A DNA stretch of 14,584 nucleotides from Dongia_A sp964542425 (GTDB lineage Bacteria > Pseudomonadota > Alphaproteobacteria > Dongiales > Dongiaceae). This document shows positions 13,443 through 14,584 of this stretch, piece by piece. Numbering within the stretch: position 1 is the first letter of the stretch; every line of letters starts with the position of its first letter. The stretch is from assembly GCA_964542425.1 (NCBI GenBank), contig CAZIUB010000049.1, positions 1 through 14,584 of the forward strand. Direction: 5' to 3'. Below the pieces are notes generated by a model. It was given only the letters and a program-made list of their open reading frames with translations. It searched no databases and was not told the origin of the DNA. The translations under genes and the position numbers were made by a program.

Positions 13443-14327
13443 TTGTCGTTTGAGAAGGTGCTGAACGAGAGCGCGACTTCGGTCAACACGCTGCTCGAGC
13501 AATTGCTGCCCAGTATCGCCGGCGCCGAGGGGCGCGTGGTGGAAGCGATGCGCTACGCCACCATGGGCGGCGGCAAACGCATCCGGCCTTATCTGCTGGT
13601 GCACTCGGCTTCGTTGTTCGACGTGCATGGCGATTACGCGATGCGCGCCGCCGCCGCGATCGAGATGCTGCATTGCTACAGCTTGGTGCATGACGATCTG
13701 CCGGCGATGGACGACAGCGATCTTCGGCGCGGGCGGCCGAGCGTGCACAAGGCCTTCGACGAGGCGACCGCGATTCTCGCCGGCGACGGCCTGTTGACCA
13801 TGGCCTTCGAAATCCTGGCCGATCCCAGAACCCACCCGGATGGACAAGTCCGGTCGGACCTGGTCTTGACGCTGGCCAGGGCGGCGGGTGCTTCCGGCAT
13901 GGTCGGTGGGCAGATGATCGATCTCCTGGCGGAGAACGCCAGCCTCGATATCGGCGCCATCACAAGGTTGCAGCGACTGAAGACCGGGGAGATCATCGCC
14001 TTCTCCTGCGTGGCCGGCGGCATCTTGGGCCATGCCAATCGCGCGCAGCGCCACGCGCTGGCTTCCTACGCGCATGATCTGGGCCTTGCCTTCCAGATCA
14101 TCGACGATCTTCTGGACGCGGAGGGCGACGCGGCATCGACCGGCAAACCGGTAGGCGCCGATTCCGCCGCCGGCAAGGCGACCTTCGTGTCGATCCTGGG
14201 GCTGGAGCGCGCGCGCGCGCAAGCGAGGCTCCTCGGCGACCAGGCGAACGCCCATCTCGATTCCTTCGGCCGCAAGGCCGATCCGCTGCGCTGGATGACC
14301 GATTTCGTCATCAATCGAAAAAGTTGA
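13443..14327 (+). CDS. ispA: (2E,6E)-farnesyl diphosphate synthase (polyprenyl synthetase family)
   Basis: This 294-aa enzyme condenses isopentenyl diphosphate with dimethylallyl and then geranyl diphosphate to make farnesyl diphosphate for undecaprenyl, quinone and hopanoid synthesis. GGGKRIRP (42-49) is followed by the first Asp-rich motif DDLPAMDD (84-91), with Tyr79 at the chain-length position, KTGE (180-183) and the second Asp-rich motif DDLLD (221-225). GKATFVSILGLERAR is the family's late block. The start is TTG at 13443, with GAGG about seven bases upstream; there is no ATG in the right place. The gene is intact and ends at 14327. Instead of dxs, the next sequence is a hairpin and an IS-like end. 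Confidence 0.94.
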   Translation: MSFEKVLNESATSVNTLLEQLLPSIAGAEGRVVEAMRYATMGGGKRIRPYLLVHSASLFDVHGDYAMRAAAAIEMLHCYSLVHDDLPAMDDSDLRRGRPSVHKAFDEATAILAGDGLLTMAFEILADPRTHPDGQVRSDLVLTLARAAGASGMVGGQMIDLLAENASLDIGAITRLQRLKTGEIIAFSCVAGGILGHANRAQRHALASYAHDLGLAFQIIDDLLDAEGDAASTGKPVGADSAAGKATFVSILGLERARAQARLLGDQANAHLDSFGRKADPLRWMTDFVINRKS

Positions 14328-14368
14328 CGGGATGACGCAACTTGGCCCAGGTCGAAGCATCGGCGCAA

Positions 14369-14432
14369 GTCGTCCGATCCTGTGAGACAAGTACTCCGCG
14401 AGGGTACGGGTCTCACAAGTGAATCGGACGAC
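14369..14432. repeat. 64-nt imperfect hairpin downstream of ispA
   Basis: Left arm: GTCGTCCGAT (14369-14378) and TGTGAGAC (14381-14388). Right arm: GTCTCACA (14410-14417) and ATCGGACGAC (14423-14432). These pair almost fully, with a small bulge. A further GTAC stem lies in the loop. No T-run follows, so a standard intrinsic terminator is doubtful. The right arm resembles the IS end near 150-169, suggesting an IS-derived miniature palindrome (inference). The surrounding 14328-14449 shows no gene. Confidence 0.6.
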
Positions 14433-14449
14433 AAACCCGATCATGCTAG

Positions 14450-14584
14450 GGAGCCTCTGAATAAATTGAAGTTTGAAGATTTAAGGCTGATTTTTGTGAC
14501 TTTTCTGCTTGTGCGTGGTGTGTATTTGGCTTGATCGGCGCTCTTTTGCGCCGAGATCGCGGTATTCGGGCGCGGCTCGGGCGT
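14450..14584. mobile_element. Probable IS5-like element terminus, running off the window
   Basis: Right after CTAG (14446-14449) comes GGAGCCTCTGAATAAAT, which looks like the terminal repeat of an IS of the IS5 group. CTAG fits the YTAR target duplicated by that group (family knowledge). Base composition shifts to T-rich. No reading frame in the visible 135 nt is convincing. The element's transposase would lie beyond the window, and the identification rests on the end motif alone. Confidence 0.4.
14535..14554. terminator. Short GC hairpin inside the putative IS end
   Basis: TCGGCGC at 14535-14541 pairs perfectly with GCGCCGA at 14548-14554 around a TCTTTT loop. It may be the terminator of a transposase gene at the end of the element, but no U-run follows on either strand. 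The role is therefore a guess. Confidence 0.3.

Noticed and set aside
14369..14432. Rho-independent terminator of ispA
   Set aside because: The stem is strong but no U-tract follows on either strand, and the arm resembles the IS end near position 150.
13419..14444. Open frame of 341 codons on the minus strand
   Set aside because: Antisense to ispA, which has both Asp-rich motifs. No family resemblance.

Overview
The window is GC-rich chromosomal DNA, most likely from an alphaproteobacterium of the Rhodospirillales type. This is inferred from protein flavour, very short operon spacings, and the order histone deacetylase-like protein, xseB, ispA on the right. No rRNA, tRNA or CRISPR array was seen. 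IS-like sequence bounds both ends: an IS5-type transposase start at 1-114, and an IS5-like terminus from 14450 onward.

Left part (1-3330, all minus strand): an IS has cut into a GlcD-type FAD-linked oxidase gene, leaving only its N-terminal part. That gene sat 8 nt downstream of tsaC/sua5. Next come cysQ (3'(2'),5'-bisphosphate nucleotidase) and a FitAB/VapBC-type toxin-antitoxin pair with a recognisable promoter and two operator-like GATATC palindromes. The cysQ-tsaC spacer holds two large back-to-back inverted repeats.

Centre (3360-9865): the most interesting region, a divergent seven-gene lipid cluster. Minus strand, in transcription order: a YnbA-type CDP-alcohol phosphatidyltransferase, a YnbB-type CDP-diacylglycerol synthase, a PlsC acyltransferase and a PAPS-type sulfotransferase. 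Plus strand: a YnbC-type alpha/beta hydrolase-methyltransferase fusion, a membrane-anchored dual-specificity phosphatase (a short YnbD analogue) and an unrecognised 150-aa membrane protein. Together these look like an enlarged version of the poorly understood E. coli ynbABCD locus. They could make phosphatidic acid, activate it to CDP-DAG, transfer the phosphatidyl group to an unknown alcohol, dephosphorylate the product and decorate it by methylation, deacylation or sulfation. The sulfotransferase makes a sulfated phospholipid a testable guess. The nearby cysQ could remove its PAP by-product.

Right part (9885-14584): a PaaG-like enoyl-CoA hydratase/isomerase (minus); two paralogous DUF423 membrane proteins flanking a decayed DUF3293 gene with a frameshift and an in-frame stop; then a histone deacetylase-like deacetylase, xseB and ispA. 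A 64-nt imperfect hairpin and an IS-like end follow ispA, where dxs often lies in related genomes.
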